The notes beneath the pieces are model-generated. The model saw nothing but the letters and a program-made list of their open reading frames with translations, was not told where the DNA came from and searched no databases. Below, in pieces: positions 43,534-55,740 of a stretch of 64,000 nucleotides of DNA. The stretch is from Phialophora verrucosa (Eukaryota; Ascomycota; Eurotiomycetes; Chaetothyriales; Herpotrichiellaceae), in assembly GCA_002099365.1 (NCBI GenBank), contig MSED01000010.1:496001-560000 (forward strand). The letters run 5' to 3'. A program made the position numbers and the translations under genes. Positions within the stretch are counted from its first letter, which is position 1, and every line of letters starts with the position of its first letter.

Positions 43534-45878
43534 TCAATCCTCCTCAATCTCCCCCTCCTCCGACCCCGAGTGCACCCCAGCTGGCTCGACCGCCTGCTGG
43601 AGATTCTCCTTTTCTTTCTTCACGCTGGAAGGCTCCGGGGTCTTAGTCTTCCCCCTCTCACGTGACCGTGATCTCCTGTCACGACGATATCGTTTGGCAC
43701 TACGCCGGCCGCTTTCGACGCTGTCCTCACTTCCCTCCCGCCGTCGTCGGCGATCGCTGCCGGTGACGCTCCGCGACTCCTCGCCGTAGTTGAGCTCGTC
43801 TCTACTGCCACGAGGCTCCGCTCGTGTGCGATACAAACGTTCACGATCGGCTTCGCGATCACGCCGCTCCCGTTCGTAGCCACCGAGGTGCCGGGATGGG
43901 GGAGTGCGATCGCGGACAAGACGCCCATGTCGTTCATCACGGTCTCTATGATCGCGAACCGAAGGCGGCGGGCTAAATCCGCTCGTTTTGCGGTACTGTT
44001 TCTCCCGAGCAGCTTGAGCTTTGCGGCGGTCTTCCTCATAGGCGTCGGGTTCCGGTGACTTGGAGAGTCGACTGTACCTGCTTTCTCTATGGCCGTTGCG
44101 GTAGTCTCGATCATCTGTACGCCGCGAGTGTCTTCGGTCTCGGTCCTTTTCAGCGTCCTCTTCCTTCTCCTTGAGTCGCTTGATCACCTTGTCATATGCG
44201 GATCTTCTCAGGTCCTCGTCCTCGATGGCACGATACTCGTCTGTCTTCTCCACTCGCGGTTTAACATCCTCCCAGGAGTCAGTTATACGCACCGGAGGTT
44301 CAAGATGCTTGATGCGTGAGCGAAGCGCATCAACCGCTCTGCGCTGATGGCGGTCTGCTGCGTGCTTCTCTTCCTCGCTTCGTCGAACGACCTTGTCGTG
44401 CAGTCGCTGGAAGATGAGTTGGAGAACATCTCGATTGATAGGCGCTGTTCGTCGATCAGTAAGCATGACATCAAGGAATTCATCGAAAGAAGTTCTAGGT
44501 GTCACTTCATATCGCTTGTCCTGCAGGTAATCAGCCGAGTCCAAAACGTATGAGAGGGCCGCCAACATACCTCGAGAACATCATATACATCGTTCCGTCT
44601 GCCCCTCAAGGCCCTTTCCTCTTCCTCGACCAGATCCCAGAATAAGTCCAACGGTGTCGATCCAGCCTGACCCAGCATTGCAACATACCTCGGGTCGTCC
44701 TCGATCTCAGGCAATATGGTCATCCATTTGGTAGCGGCTGTGATTTTGCCTTGGCTGCGCAGGCTCTGCAGTAGTTCCATGAAGCTATCACGGTTCTGCC
44801 GCTCGCGCCGAGCCTTGGTGGCCTTTTGCTGCTGACGTGCATCATTGAAGGTTCTTTCGAGGGATTTGATGTGGTTCTCAAAGGCCGTCAGAACATCTGA
44901 CTTACTCAGAAGCTTGAATTTGTCATCAGATTGAATCCGCTCGTTGTTCTGAAGAACCTCTTGTGCTTGCGACCATCGAGTGTAAGGCTCGAGATTGAGC
45001 GCGTCGAGAATTGCAGCCAAGTCATCCAGGGCTGATCTACGGGCAGCGGCTTCCTGCTCAATGTGCTGTTTCTTAAGCTCGACAATGTATTCTTCGAAAA
45101 GTTGCTTACGCTCATCTTCGTTGTCTGTCGAACGGAACACCGTCTCGCCCTCAATGATAGGTCGGATCGTCTTCCATCGGCTGTAATGCTTGATCTCGGG
45201 ATGCGTCCTCAACATGTTTCCAAAATCTGTGCGTAGCTTAGCCAGTCTTTCCTTGGCCCTTTCCCGTTCTTGTTGGCGAACCTCGACTGCGTATTTCTCG
45301 AATGCCGCTTTTCGGTCCTTCGGGTCTTTCAATGCTCTGTATTGGGGATCCTTGATTGTAGCACGCATTGTCTGTTCCCAGGTCCAGTCAGGCTGCACAT
45401 TAGATCGCCGCAAGAGTTTCATGAAAGCAGCCTCCGCCTCTTCAAAGCTCGAATAGTCAGGAACAACTTCTTTGGTGATGGCTGGCACGGTGATTCCATT
45501 TTCGGTACGCGGTCTCTCGAAGGGGGTATTGTCATCGCGCTCGCGGTAGGATTGAAGCGCGGTACTGCCACCAGCGACGAAGGCGGGCGGCTGCTGCATC
45601 GGCTTGGGCGGAAGTTGGACCGAGTTCAGCGCGTCTCGATACTGCTGTGGCATCTCCCATGTCGTCTGCTTAGTCTCTGTATTTGAGTAGTATTTCCGGC
45701 CGTCGGGAGTGCTGTGTTCTTTCCATGGCTGAGTAGAAAGGGCTTTCTCGATCGGAGTCATGAGCTCGGTAGGCTTGGTCCATCGCGTCTCTTTTGTGAC
45801 AGAGTGATAGTAGTAAGTGCGCCCATCTGGAGCGCGTGCCTCTCGCCATGGGCCCGGCGTCGGAGGCAGGCCGTTCAT
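43534..45878 (-). CDS. PRP40: Pre-mRNA splicing factor Prp40
   Basis: A U1 snRNP-associated splicing factor that bridges the 5' splice site and branch-site proteins. Predicted exons are 44571-45878 and 43534-44520 (50-nt intron between VYDVLE and DKRYEV), giving 764 residues. Two WW domains lie at about 8-36 (PWREARAPDGRTYYYH...TRWTKP) and 48-77 (PWKEHSTPDGRKYYSN...TTWEMP). A series of FF domains follows from about 155 (FMKLLRRSNVQPDWTWEQ and repeats). The C-terminus is a long Arg/Lys/Asp/Ser-rich tail, as in filamentous-fungal Prp40, ending GSEEGEIEED. The start was set at the ATG just before the first WW domain. It is divergent from TRS65. Confidence 0.92.
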
Positions 45879-46179
45879 CTTGGTGGCAAGGCGGACGAGG
45901 AGAAGCGACTGTGCCAACAAAGAGGAAGAGAGCGACTAGTCTTGGGACTGTGAGCTGGAAGCCAACAGATGCTGGACGGAAAGAATAGGAGTGAGAAAGT
46001 CGCAGATAATTTGGTGGCCAGCCAAGATTATGTAAGCGGTCAATTTGCTTCGACGTTCCACTCTTTCGGCTTCATCTTCGTCCATATTATTTTGACTGTG
46101 ACTAGCGGTAGTGGCCCGCATTTGGTAGAGAGAAGGGAAGAAATGCTCCATCATCCCTCACTTTCCCCCTCGAAACAAG
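45879..46179. promoter_or_regulatory. Divergent promoter, PRP40 / TRS65
   Basis: A compact 301-bp shared promoter between two housekeeping genes. No specific element recognised. Confidence 0.45.
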
Positions 46180-48048
46180 ATGGAGGAGGACTTCTTCAGG
46201 TCGGCGTTGGTAGACGCCATCATCCCTGAGGACACAGTGACCGAGGTGTCTGAGCTTCTCCAAGCTGGAACAGAGGCGCAAACAGGTCCCAATCGCCTGC
46301 TAGCAGTAAAAGAGAGAGAGCTGCTGTTCTTTGGTACGTCGGATCACTATATCTTGTGACATTCTATCTTACTCATACCCAGATCAGATGAACGGTTGAG
46401 GGCGTTGGCTGTTCTACGCCTCCCGAGTTGTGACGAAGACGCATTGAATTCGTACCTTGCGCGACTATCGGTCAAGATAGATGTGTGGGCAGTTGACGAG
46501 ACGTCCACCACCGAACAAAGCCCAGCTCTCTCCGCACCACCAAAGGACTTGGTCTTTTCAGCTGACCGTGTTCAGAAAGCCGAGCCCATTGTTCTCGCAA
46601 GCGAGTCGGCAGATGGCGATCAGACCTTGACGCTTGTGTGGGAGTTCGAAATAGTCCTTAACCGACCCAGATTCCGCGCTCTTCAGCTCAGCATCATTCT
46701 GATACCCTCAGCTGTGGTCAACGCCCTTCAGCAGGACGAGGTTGAGGAGGCGAGTGATCTCACTCCCTTCCAACCGCTCGAGGCAAACATTCTCGAGCCA
46801 ATGCGGTGCATGCCAGGCTTGAAAGACAATCCGCCATATCTTGCTGCTTCAAGGCTTGAGCGAGTACTGCCTGTCACAGCAACCCACAAACACCGAACTC
46901 ACATTCAACATGTTCCGTCCAGGCGGCATAAAGCAGTACCGGCGACGATGACACGAATCCGATATCAAAAAGTCAACAACTTCTCCGTGACCCCAAGCAC
47001 TATCGCTCTTCTAGATATGGACGTCATACCCTTTGTCCAGATAGACGCTACTATTCGGCAGGTTGATCTATCACTGAAGAATGGCCGAGTTGAATCTCTG
47101 ATGCCAGGATTTCTACCTATGGAATGTCGATCTGGGGACTGTTTGACGTTCTTATACAGGCTCCATCAAACCCAAGATCCAAACCTCGCGCCGGGCATTG
47201 GGCTTTCAAATCCAAATGTTGATGTCTTGTCCATTATCATCAAGCTGGACATACGGCTCAGCGAGATCTGCCGCCCTGTACTCGTGATGGATTGGACGAC
47301 TCATGTTGATTTCACGCAGGCATTGAACCCGTCTTTTGGGCCGCCGTCGCAGCCCATACAGCGTCAGAATCGCCCGACGAGTCTTCCCGTTAACAACCTC
47401 AACGGCATCCCCCCGGCAGTGACCGGTTTTGCCACCAGCCTACAACCAACATCGGACGTGACCGCAAGGAGTGGCGTATCCATATCCTTTACGGCGCCCA
47501 CAGAGCCTGTTGTAGTTGGGCAGGCGTTTATATGGCGGGTGCTTGTGGTCAATCACTCGAGTAAGATGGCAAAGATTGCAATTATCCCATTGCCACGAGT
47601 CCAACGCCTTGTCACACACGCACAGTCGTTCGCCAAACGCCATGCTCCAAAATCTTCCACTGCCTCGTTTCATCCGAGCGAGAGACGCCACACCAATAGC
47701 GGGGAAGATATTGATATTGCACAGGCTATAGTAGACGAGAGCGTGGTGTACGCCATGCATCACCAAAACTCCGTTCCGCCTGAAACAGACCTGATGGCAC
47801 TTACTGCTGAGCTCCGAATCGGGCCGTTAGCCCCAGGCCAGTGTCATGAGAGTGACATTCAGATGGTCGCGTTTGAGGTTGGCTCTCTACGGGTTGATGC
47901 CATGAGAGTCGTGGATTTAGTGCGAGAGGTCGAGGAGGGCGGCGCGGCGTTGGGTGTACTCACAGACATTAGGGATTTGCCAGATGTTGTGGTGGTCAGC
48001 CCCGGGACCGATGGAGGGTCGTCGAGTGCGACCGCCAGTTCGTCATGA
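46180..48048 (+). CDS. TRS65: TRAPP complex subunit Trs65
   Basis: A subunit of the TRAPPII tethering complex at the late Golgi, which activates Ypt31/32-type Rab GTPases. Predicted exons are 46180-46333 and 46388-48048 (54-nt intron), giving 604 residues. The acceptor after ATCAG was chosen because the upstream AG gives an immediate stop. The C-terminal Trs65 domain is visible: SGVSISFTAPTEPVVVGQAFIWRVLVVNHSS, a linker, then LRIGPLAPGQCHESDIQMVAFEVGSLRVDAMRVVDL. This Ig-like beta region is the best conserved part of the family. Identification rests mainly on that domain. Confidence 0.85.
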
Positions 48049-48703
48049 AAGGAGCAGCTCGGTTGAGGTGGGCGCAGCCGGCAACGAACCCAATGTCGGG
48101 AGACTAGGTCCGCAGGCTGCAGGATTCCTTGTGGCAGCGCCTCTAGAGTTACCTCCGAGCTATTCAACAAGCACGTCTTCGCCAGAAGCGGCTCTTGTGG
48201 ATTGGTCTTCGAGACCTTGCGAGCAGAGAGATGGCGGTTTACGTTGGCGGATGCCGTGGTTCGACTTGCTCGCCGTTAGCGTATGTGCCAGGAACGCCAG
48301 GAAGATCAACCATCCCCCTGGCCAAACGTCACCATCTTCAATGTGATCAAAGACATGTCGACTGGTCAGAAGATCGCCCTAATTCCATCATTAGCAACAT
48401 TGCCTTGGCCGAGTGTGCCTTTGATCGCGTTGGAGTCTGCCTTGTCCAACCAACCAATCAGGGCTTTAGTATCGGCACGATTCTTGCGGGCTTTCCGAAT
48501 ACGACGACCAGGCACAGCCATTCTACCCAATGGCTCTCATGCTGGAGGCAACTTAATGGAAACTATAAGGCCAGCCATATCAGAATCCTTGGAGAGGTGC
48601 AGTCCCTGACATCTTGAAAGCAAGCGAAGAACGAAACGTCTTTTCGGCTCTGAACATAACAATAACTATCAACCATTCGAACAAATTCCCTCAAGCCGGC
48701 AAC
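48049..48703. other. Intergenic
   Basis: About 650 bp after TRS65. Overlapping short ORFs (for example 48195-48617) show no recognisable family. The frame of the next gene stays open back to 48614, so the right edge may include its 5' coding end. Confidence 0.4.
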
Positions 48704-49471
48704 ATGACTGTGGACTACCTCGAATTCAAGCACGAACTTCCATCGTCGATGGAAAAGGATGTGGATGTTATCATCAAGCCAGCCTCAGCATCGACATTTT
48801 CCGACACCTCCCATGCAACGACTTTGCTGGATGCTTCCAACTTCCACCCCGACAGAATCATGCATATCGCACAACATGGGATAGGGACCCTCCGTCTCCC
48901 TGTCCCATCCTCAGAGCTCGTCACCCAGATTTTCTACGAGGACGGCAGCGTGGCATATACATCAACGAGAGCCAAGAAATCGTCCGGCAGCGCAGTTCTT
49001 AGTCACTCGAAGCTAGGGGACTTGATCAGCACAACGTACTTCTGGGGCCCAAGGCGACCGCCGATCCTCAAGTTCCTCCAAGGTCAAGACGGCGCGGATT
49101 CTGTCACAGTCAGTGGGAAGTGCATCTCCCGAACGGTCAACTTCACCACTCCTGACGGTCGCGTATTCGAATGGAGTTACGCGTGTGCAAAGGACAGCAG
49201 TGGCAAGAAAGTTAACATCATCGCTTTAAGAGAAAAGGAGACCGGGAAGATTCTCGCCCAGTTGAATAGAGGCGAGGGGACTCGCGCGGAGGGAACCTCG
49301 AAATGTAGCGCCGGCAATGGTGGACAGCTCATTCTCGACCAGGAGGCCACAAGCCATGTGGATGAGGCATTGATTGTGGCGACATGTTTGATGATGCTCA
49401 AGAAAGAGATTGACCGTAGACGGGGTATACAGATGGCCATTATCCTTGGAGTAGTATCAGCCGGGTGTTGA
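48704..49471 (+). CDS. Conserved-looking hypothetical protein, possible tubby-C-like fold
   Basis: A 255-residue frame whose composition and codon use look genuine. I do not recognise the family with certainty. The middle alternates short beta-like strands (YFWGPRRPPILKFLQGQ, GKCISRTVNFTTPDGRVFEWSYA, KKVNIIALREKETGKILAQLNR), a pattern seen in fungal tubby-C/scramblase-like proteins. The end is a hydrophobic helix (HVDEALIVATCLMMLKKEIDRR) and a possible membrane segment (IQMAIILGVVSAGC). The ATG at 48704 is preferred; an in-frame ATG at 48614 would add 30 residues. Confidence 0.6.
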   Translation: MTVDYLEFKHELPSSMEKDVDVIIKPASASTFSDTSHATTLLDASNFHPDRIMHIAQHGIGTLRLPVPSSELVTQIFYEDGSVAYTSTRAKKSSGSAVLSHSKLGDLISTTYFWGPRRPPILKFLQGQDGADSVTVSGKCISRTVNFTTPDGRVFEWSYACAKDSSGKKVNIIALREKETGKILAQLNRGEGTRAEGTSKCSAGNGGQLILDQEATSHVDEALIVATCLMMLKKEIDRRRGIQMAIILGVVSAGC

Positions 49472-49813
49472 GAGTCCCTTGGTATGGGAGAGGAGTCCGA
49501 TCACCGTCATGGCGATATTAATGTATGGAGAGAGCTCATATGGTACTACAGTGGGCCGCTCAGTCTTGAATGTTGTGATGATAATCACTTAGGGACGTAG
49601 GAGAATAGCACAGTGACCGTGGCTGTTGCCTACATGGTTACTTGCCTGCTCGCGGCGAAGTGGCTGGTGGGAAAGTTTGATTTTCCATAGGATAGTACCG
49701 AGTAATTCTACAGGCGATCCATCTGGCCGCGAACCGCAATTTAGGGTTCCTTCAACTCCCGCTTCGATTTTGAGATCCTACGGTGCAATATGGGCTGAAG
49801 AGCCTTGCCTAAG
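49472..49813. other. Intergenic
   Basis: About 340 bp between two co-oriented genes. Nothing recognisable beyond presumed 3' UTR and promoter. Confidence 0.5.
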
Positions 49814-51018
49814 ATGTCGCGCAAACGACGCAATACTTCGTCGCCCGAGCCTGACAACTCGCCGCCCCCTCCCGAGCGACCCAACACGCGGGTTGCCCGG
49901 CTCAACTACGAATCGGAAGAAGAAAGCCGGGAGACTCCTCGTTTCAACGAGCGCGTTGGGCAAGCTGGCGCGTTCCCTGGGCTTGGGGCTGATGATGATG
50001 AGCCGTTCTACGGCCCTGCTAGTGATGGGATTAACTATTTGAGAATGGTGCGGTATGTACAGTCATGTCAAGGCAATAATGCCTGGTGCTGAGTCTCTGT
50101 ATCAGGTCATGCGAAAATCTGGGCTGACGATGCACACTCTCCACTAGGTCTGAGGCCAAATACGTCCCGCACATCTTGACAGCACCGGTAGCAGGTGCCC
50201 AGCAGCAAGATGTTGACCAGGGCGACGGGAAGCTTGCAGAAGGAGGATACTATGAGGACGGGGCATATACGGCGACCTACGACAGATATACAGTTGTTGA
50301 ACCCGCCTCCTCTCTTCCAGCCGCGCAGACACGATACTACGATGCTCTCCTCGCGCAATTCAAACTCCTCCGTGAAACTCTGCGATGTTCTCCCCCCTTA
50401 TCAGCGGTCCAAACACTCCGACCGGACCAATTCATCTCATTCCCTGAAAACACGAACAAGGTCCGGACGCAGTGGGTAGACCATATACTTTCGACAGACC
50501 CCCATCCTGTTCAGCTTGCGTGTATGGACTCGGACACAGTGGTGGAACTAGTCAGATTCTTGGTAATGAAGCTGGAGAAAATGCTGCAGACGGAAGATCA
50601 GATCAAGATAGCACGGGTTGGTGCTTGGGTTTGGGCAATTCTAGGCAGGTGCCGTGATCGTGGGGAGCTGTCGAGCGAGGAGGTAGGAGACCTGAGGCAG
50701 CTGGCACAGATAGCGCTGCGCTTGAAAGGAGACCATCCTCCTGTGGATGTAGACGTCGACGACGAGGATGGGACGGTGGATGGAACAGCGCACGAAGACG
50801 AGTCTGCGGAGGATAACACAAATGAGCCGAATGCGAGCCATTCGGAGGGAGAGGTGCCGACCAGACAAAAGCCGGAAAGGCCAGAAGAAGGCGGTATGAG
50901 GCGGCAGAAGTTGCTAAGCACAACCTTGGACATGATAGTCACGATCGTGGGCGAGGTCTACGGTCAAAGAGATCTGCTTGATGCTCGGACGATATGGCTT
51001 GATGCGGCAATGAGATGA
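49814..51018 (+). CDS. Gemin2/SIP1-like protein (snRNP assembly)
   Basis: Predicted exons are 49814-50052 and 50148-51018 (95-nt intron), giving 369 residues. The intron joins DGINYLRMVR to SEAKYVPHI, the conserved Gemin2 opening helix (YLRxVRxEA). The helical C-terminal part (VELVRFLVMKLEKML, IARVGAWVWAILGRC, and the final VYGQRDLLDARTIW) follows the order of the SIP1/Brr1 family, which binds Sm proteins during spliceosomal snRNP assembly. An acidic, low-complexity insert (DVDVDDEDGTVDG... about residues 270-310) separates the last helices. The match is by pattern, with moderate certainty. Confidence 0.7.
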
Positions 51019-51239
51019 AAAACAAGTGACCTGCTACACGCAGGGACAGTAACTAAGAGATTCTCCATCGGGACCACAACCACGGCAAGCTGCATCTAAC
51101 ACTGCCTGCCTCTGTCTCACATTGCAACCTCACCAACAAACAATCCCTCGTCTTCTACCCGGCACCCAAACCTTGGATTTGGAAGCTGCACCTCAGACTT
51201 GTCAACTCGCTGCATGGTTACACAAATTTCTCTCCCGCC

Positions 51240-52514
51240 ATGACGAGATCATCTCCCTCGCTGGTCCTCTTCGCATCTGTCGTCCTCCAGCTCACCATGG
51301 GAGACCCCAACCCTGACATCTCCAACGGGACCTGCTACTACTACGATGGCTACGAGGCAGATTCAAGGTATATCCCCTGCGGCAACGGGGCTCTTGGCCC
51401 CAAGGTATGCTGCGAGAGCCTGGATATGTGCCTCTCGTCAGGTGCTTGCTACAATGCGCAATGTAGGAACCCTCCATCTGTTTCGACGTCCGCAGACTCA
51501 TGATTTCGCAGATGGAGTGACTTATCTTGCCGGTTGCACAGTGCAAACGTACGACGATCCAATATGTCCGAAGAAAACATTTGAAGGTATGCATGAGCTA
51601 CACTGAATGCCCCCATCGGCGCTGACAGCCTTTCAGATGAACAATGGGTTGGACTGGTCTACTGCAATGGAACTTCAAATCAATGGGTCGCATGTGACGA
51701 GAAAGAGACGGGCTCGACCACGGTTACCAAACCATCGTACTGCTGGTGTCCGGATGAAGAATCAAGAACTGTGGCCTTCAGCGACTCGTCCGTCCTCCGG
51801 AATATCATGGCCTTACCAGCGACAAAGGGGCAAAGTGTCACATGGAAAGACGCAGACGCGTGGTCAACGGAACACTCTCTGGCTTCGGCCATGGGCTCTC
51901 CTTTGAACACGGATACGGATACAACCACCAGTACCTCTTCCTCGAGCAGCTTCAGCTCAACGAGTAACCCCTCAACCTCAATATCACCTGCACCCACGAG
52001 TCAAGGACCTGGCGCGACCGCACCTCCATTTTCGACTTTTGCGGCACCTGCGGCCACGCCGTCCCCGCCAGCCACCAGCTCCGGCTTAAGCACGGGGGCA
52101 AAGGTCGGAATTGCACTAGGCTCAGTGATCGGAACAGCAGCCTTTGCACTCCTCGCCTGGCTAATATACGCGTGCATGCGGCGGAGATCGCAAAAGAACG
52201 AAGCCAAGGCAGAAGAACCCCCACCAATGCGAGAGCCTACCCTTCCGCAAGTCGAGCGCCGACCAACCGACCCGGACTTGAGAAGCCCGGCCTGGTCGGG
52301 TCACAAATCCGAACTTCCTGCGGACGAGAGCGTGACGAGCATGAGTACTTCGGCACCTGTGTACCGCGAGTACGCTTTTCAGCAGAGATCAGATAGCATG
52401 ACCAGGTCAGAAGTTGAGGGAAGTCCGGCGAGAACATCACCTCTGAGGCCAACACATGATGGAGGATTGAGAGTGCCTGGGCAGAATGGGACCTTCTACG
52501 AGATGGCAGGATGA
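51240..52514 (+). CDS. Secreted or cell-surface single-pass membrane protein, Cys-rich
   Basis: Predicted exons are 51240-51462, 51512-51586 and 51637-52514 (49- and 50-nt introns), giving 391 residues. It has an N-terminal signal peptide (SPSLVLFASVVLQLTMG), a Cys-rich ectodomain (GTCYYYDGYEA, CGNGALGPKVCCESLDMCLSSGACY, then GCTVQTYDDPICPKK and YCNGTSNQWVACDEKE), a Ser/Thr/Pro-rich stalk, one membrane span (VGIALGSVIGTAAFALLAWLIYACM) and a basic cytoplasmic tail rich in Pro and Ser. This layout is common among fungal wall-facing sensors and adhesins of unknown role. It is not a WSC protein as far as I can see. Both introns are required to keep the cysteine-rich frame. Confidence 0.75.
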
Positions 52515-52928
52515 AGGGAAGAGGATGCATGCAGAGAAAACTGTAATCCCATCATGCCTTGAATGACAAGGCTTCATTTCGTGCTATGCGCACGACGACA
52601 GTACTGGGTGTGCAATCCGTGGTTACGCCCCTCGTCAACCTTGTGTTGCGTGCAGCATCCGATGCGAGCACTTTGAGCCGCTCCACACGTGCGGGCTTCG
52701 GCTACACGACCTGGCACCTGTGGGGGGCGAGGGGCCGATGAATCGGATGTTCGTGTGCCCTCATGACCATGAAGTGATACCAAACAATGTTCGCAAGGTA
52801 GGTTTTTCGTTTCACCAATTGCCCGTTTCCCTTGTGAGATTCCATATTCCGGTCTCCATTCTACATTCCCGTGCCCTTCGTTGACTGTGTGCAAACCATT
52901 ATTCGACTCTTCTTCGTATCGTCCCAAG
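52515..52928. promoter_or_regulatory. Intergenic, upstream of the SnoaL-like gene
   Basis: About 410 bp between co-oriented genes. No element recognised. Confidence 0.45.
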
Positions 52929-53515
52929 ATGACATCCACATACACGGGCGCGGTGTCCCGTAGCGCGAACCTCGACCCCCGCATCGTGCCGTTCTTCGAG
53001 AAATTCTACGAAGTCAGCGACACGCCCGAGGCGCACGACGCCTACGTGGCCTCGTTCCTCCCGGACGCCGACTTCATCATGGGCACGAAAGTCACGCGCG
53101 GGTCGGACGGCATTCTCGAGCTCCGCAAGGGCCTGTGGACCGGCCCCGTCCAGCGGCGGAAACATACGCTCGAGAAGATCTTCCCGTTCGGCACTACCGG
53201 CGAGGAATCCCGGGAGGTCATGCTGTACGGCAGCGTCGACTACGGGTTGAAAAACGGCAAAGAATTGACTGTGCAGTGGGCCGCGCGGGCCGTGTTGAGC
53301 GAGTATGCCGGCGGGTTGAGGTTCAAGATGTATCAGGTTTACTTGGTGAGTTGCCTGCCCCGATCTCCTCTCTCTCCCTCTCTCTCTTCGAGCGGGTTCC
53401 CGGAAGCGAAATGAAGGAGGTTCGGGGCGAAGTGCCCTCGGACCAGGCTAACGTGAGATGATATCTACTGTGATAGGATTCGGCGCCCGTTACGAACGCC
53501 CTAAAGGACGATTAG
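52929..53515 (+). CDS. SnoaL/NTF2-like fold protein
   Basis: Predicted exons are 52929-53345 and 53477-53515 (131-nt intron with a CT-rich stretch), giving 151 residues. The order is that of small cone-shaped NTF2-like proteins: an initial helix (RIVPFFEKFYEVSDTPEAHDAYVASFLPDADFIMG), then GSDGILELRKGLW, then beta strands (VMLYGSVDYGLKNGKELTVQWAARAVL, LRFKMYQVYL). Members include polyketide cyclases and dehydratases, but most fungal copies have no known activity. The short last exon gives DSAPVTNALKDD. GC content is high in the first exon. It is convergent with the aspartyl-tRNA synthetase. Confidence 0.72.
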
Positions 53516-53731
53516 GAGAATAAAAGGGAACGAGAATTGAACGTTGGATCGGCCAAGTTTCTGGTTGGTCGTACATATCTTGTCCTGTCTTTCTAGTCGG
53601 TTGTATTCATCTGTACTTTTGGATGCGTCGTGCCAGGATTCTCTCGATCCTCGCCCTGCTCATAGTCGCCATTGATCGACCGCGGAACAGCCCTGCAGGG
53701 CGAATGCTGTACCTCCTTGCACACAGCCTCT

Positions 53732-55446
53732 TTACGGTCTCAATCTCTGGGGGTCTCTCGGGAAAGGTGTCGCCTGCCTCACATTGTCCAGGCCGAGGAA
53801 GAACATGACAATCCGGTTCAAGCCCAATCCACCACCAGCGTGCGGCCTACACCCTTGTCTGAATGCATTGACATAGTCTTGAAATCCCTCCGAGTTCGGG
53901 TCGACTCCTTTCGCACGCATGGACGCTTCCAAATCTGTCGCATCATTGATACGCTGTGCACCGGACATGATTTCTTCTCCACGCATGAAGAAATCGTATG
54001 AATTGCTCAATTTGGGGTCTGTGGGATGCGGCTTGGTGTAGAACGGCCGGACTACCATGGGGAACTCGTCGAGGACGTAGAAATCCGTGTCGTATTTCTC
54101 TCGGATGATTTGACCCAACTTCTTCTCCTGTGCGGTTGTCAAGTCGGTGACGTAGTTGTCCTGCTCCGTTGTGTCAACGCCGGCGTCCCTCAACAACTTG
54201 ATGCCGTCAAAGTATTTCAGGCGCAGGGCCTTGCCGTCTTTGAGATGGAAGTCCCCGGCTCGAGGAAAGGACTTCTTCACCACGGCGATCTCGTCCTTGT
54301 ACCGGGAGTACAACTCGGTGACAATGAAGACGATGAGTTTCTCGGCAAAGTCGAGGACTTCGTGGTAGTGGTGGTTGAAGACCATTTCGAAGTCGAGGCC
54401 GGTGAACTATGGTAACGTCAGTCTAGCGAGCCGGGGAAAGAAGGGGAGCCTTGAAGACGTACCTCGGTCAAGTGTCGATGAGTATTGCTGTTCTCTGCTC
54501 TGAACACCGGTCCAATCTCAAACACCGACTCGCAATCGCCGGCAATCAGCATTTGCTTATGTAGCTGTGGCGACTGCGCCAGAAAGCCACTCTTTCCGAA
54601 ATAGTTGTTCACTTCGAACACACCACTTCCTCCTTCGGTTGCCGCACCGAGCAGTTTTGGCGTGTTGAACTTCCTCGATCCTGACTTCCTCATGTACTCC
54701 TCAAATAAGCTCTCGACGCCCGAGGATATGGTGAAGATGGCCTGGTTACATTCCGTTTGTAGATCAATCACTCGATTGTCGAGGCGGGTTTTCAAAGTGA
54801 CGATTGGCGCTCCCTCTGCGTCGACTTCTCCTTCCTTCTCTTGTGCTGGCGGGGGTCGTTCAGCATCCTTGACTTGCATCGGGATCTGTTCGGCAGCGGA
54901 AGAGACAAGGTAGATCTTGTGGACATGTAACTCGAGGTTGCTTATCGAGGCGGAGGCGACCGGTGGTTCGGGCTTCTTGACTAGCCCAGTGACTCGAACA
55001 AACGAGTTGATGTTTATGCCCACAGCCCATTTGACCATTTGCTTCGACACAGTATCTCCTGTGGCTGCGACAACTGCCTGGATTGTCTTCCCTTGTTGCC
55101 TGAGCATGAGGAAAGCGAGTTTCGCACTCTGGCTCCTGCTGTTATGAATCCTGACTATAATGGTGACCTCCTTGTCGACATGCTCGTCTCCGAGCTTCTT
55201 GAGATGGGTAATCTCAACCGCATCCTGTGGTACCGGGCCATAGTTGTCTGTCGCGGTATCTTCTGCTGCTTGAGCCTGTTGCATTGCTTTCTGTTCTGCC
55301 TCCTTGGCTCTCGCAGCGGCCTTCTTCGCAGCTTTCTCGGCCTCCTTTTGTGCTTTCTTCAAAGCGTTCTTCGAGGGTGCGCCGTCGGCCGAGACATTGG
55401 GGTTGTCTTTTGCGTGCGTGGGTAATGAGGCTTCCTTGTTCTCCAT
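53732..55446 (-). CDS. DPS1: Aspartyl-tRNA synthetase, cytosolic
   Basis: Charges tRNA-Asp in the cytosol (class IIb synthetase). Predicted exons are 54463-55446 and 53732-54406 (56-nt intron after HRHLTE), giving 552 residues. The Lys/Ala-rich N-terminal extension (KAAARAKEAEQKAMQQ) is the eukaryotic RNA-binding helix. The OB-fold anticodon domain follows (VTIIVRIHNSRSQSAKLAF). The catalytic domain shows GVFEVNNYFGKSGFLAQSPQLHKQ, motif 2 (VFRAENSNTHRHLTE) and motif 3 (GGGLGLNRIVMFFLGLDNVRQATPFPRDPQRLRP), ending as in yeast. It is convergent with the SnoaL-like gene. Confidence 0.95.
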
Positions 55447-55740
55447 GACGATGGTGTCGAGGTATCAGAATTTCAATGAAGAGAGAGCGCCGCCGCACGA
55501 ATGAGTGGATTGTTTGACGAGAATGCGACTTGAGTCACGAGAGGTAAAGTCCAAAGTGGGCTGTTCGAAAAGTTTATGGTGGGGTTCGTCAATTGGAGGC
55601 TGCAGCCTTGTAGAGCATGTGGAGCCTTGCCCCCTCAAGCGGCCATCTGCTCATCTCGATATATTCGTAGTATGTATTTGACGCTACAGGGTATCTCGTA
55701 TGCTCATAAGTATTCGTCAACAATCGTAGTTCCGTCCGTG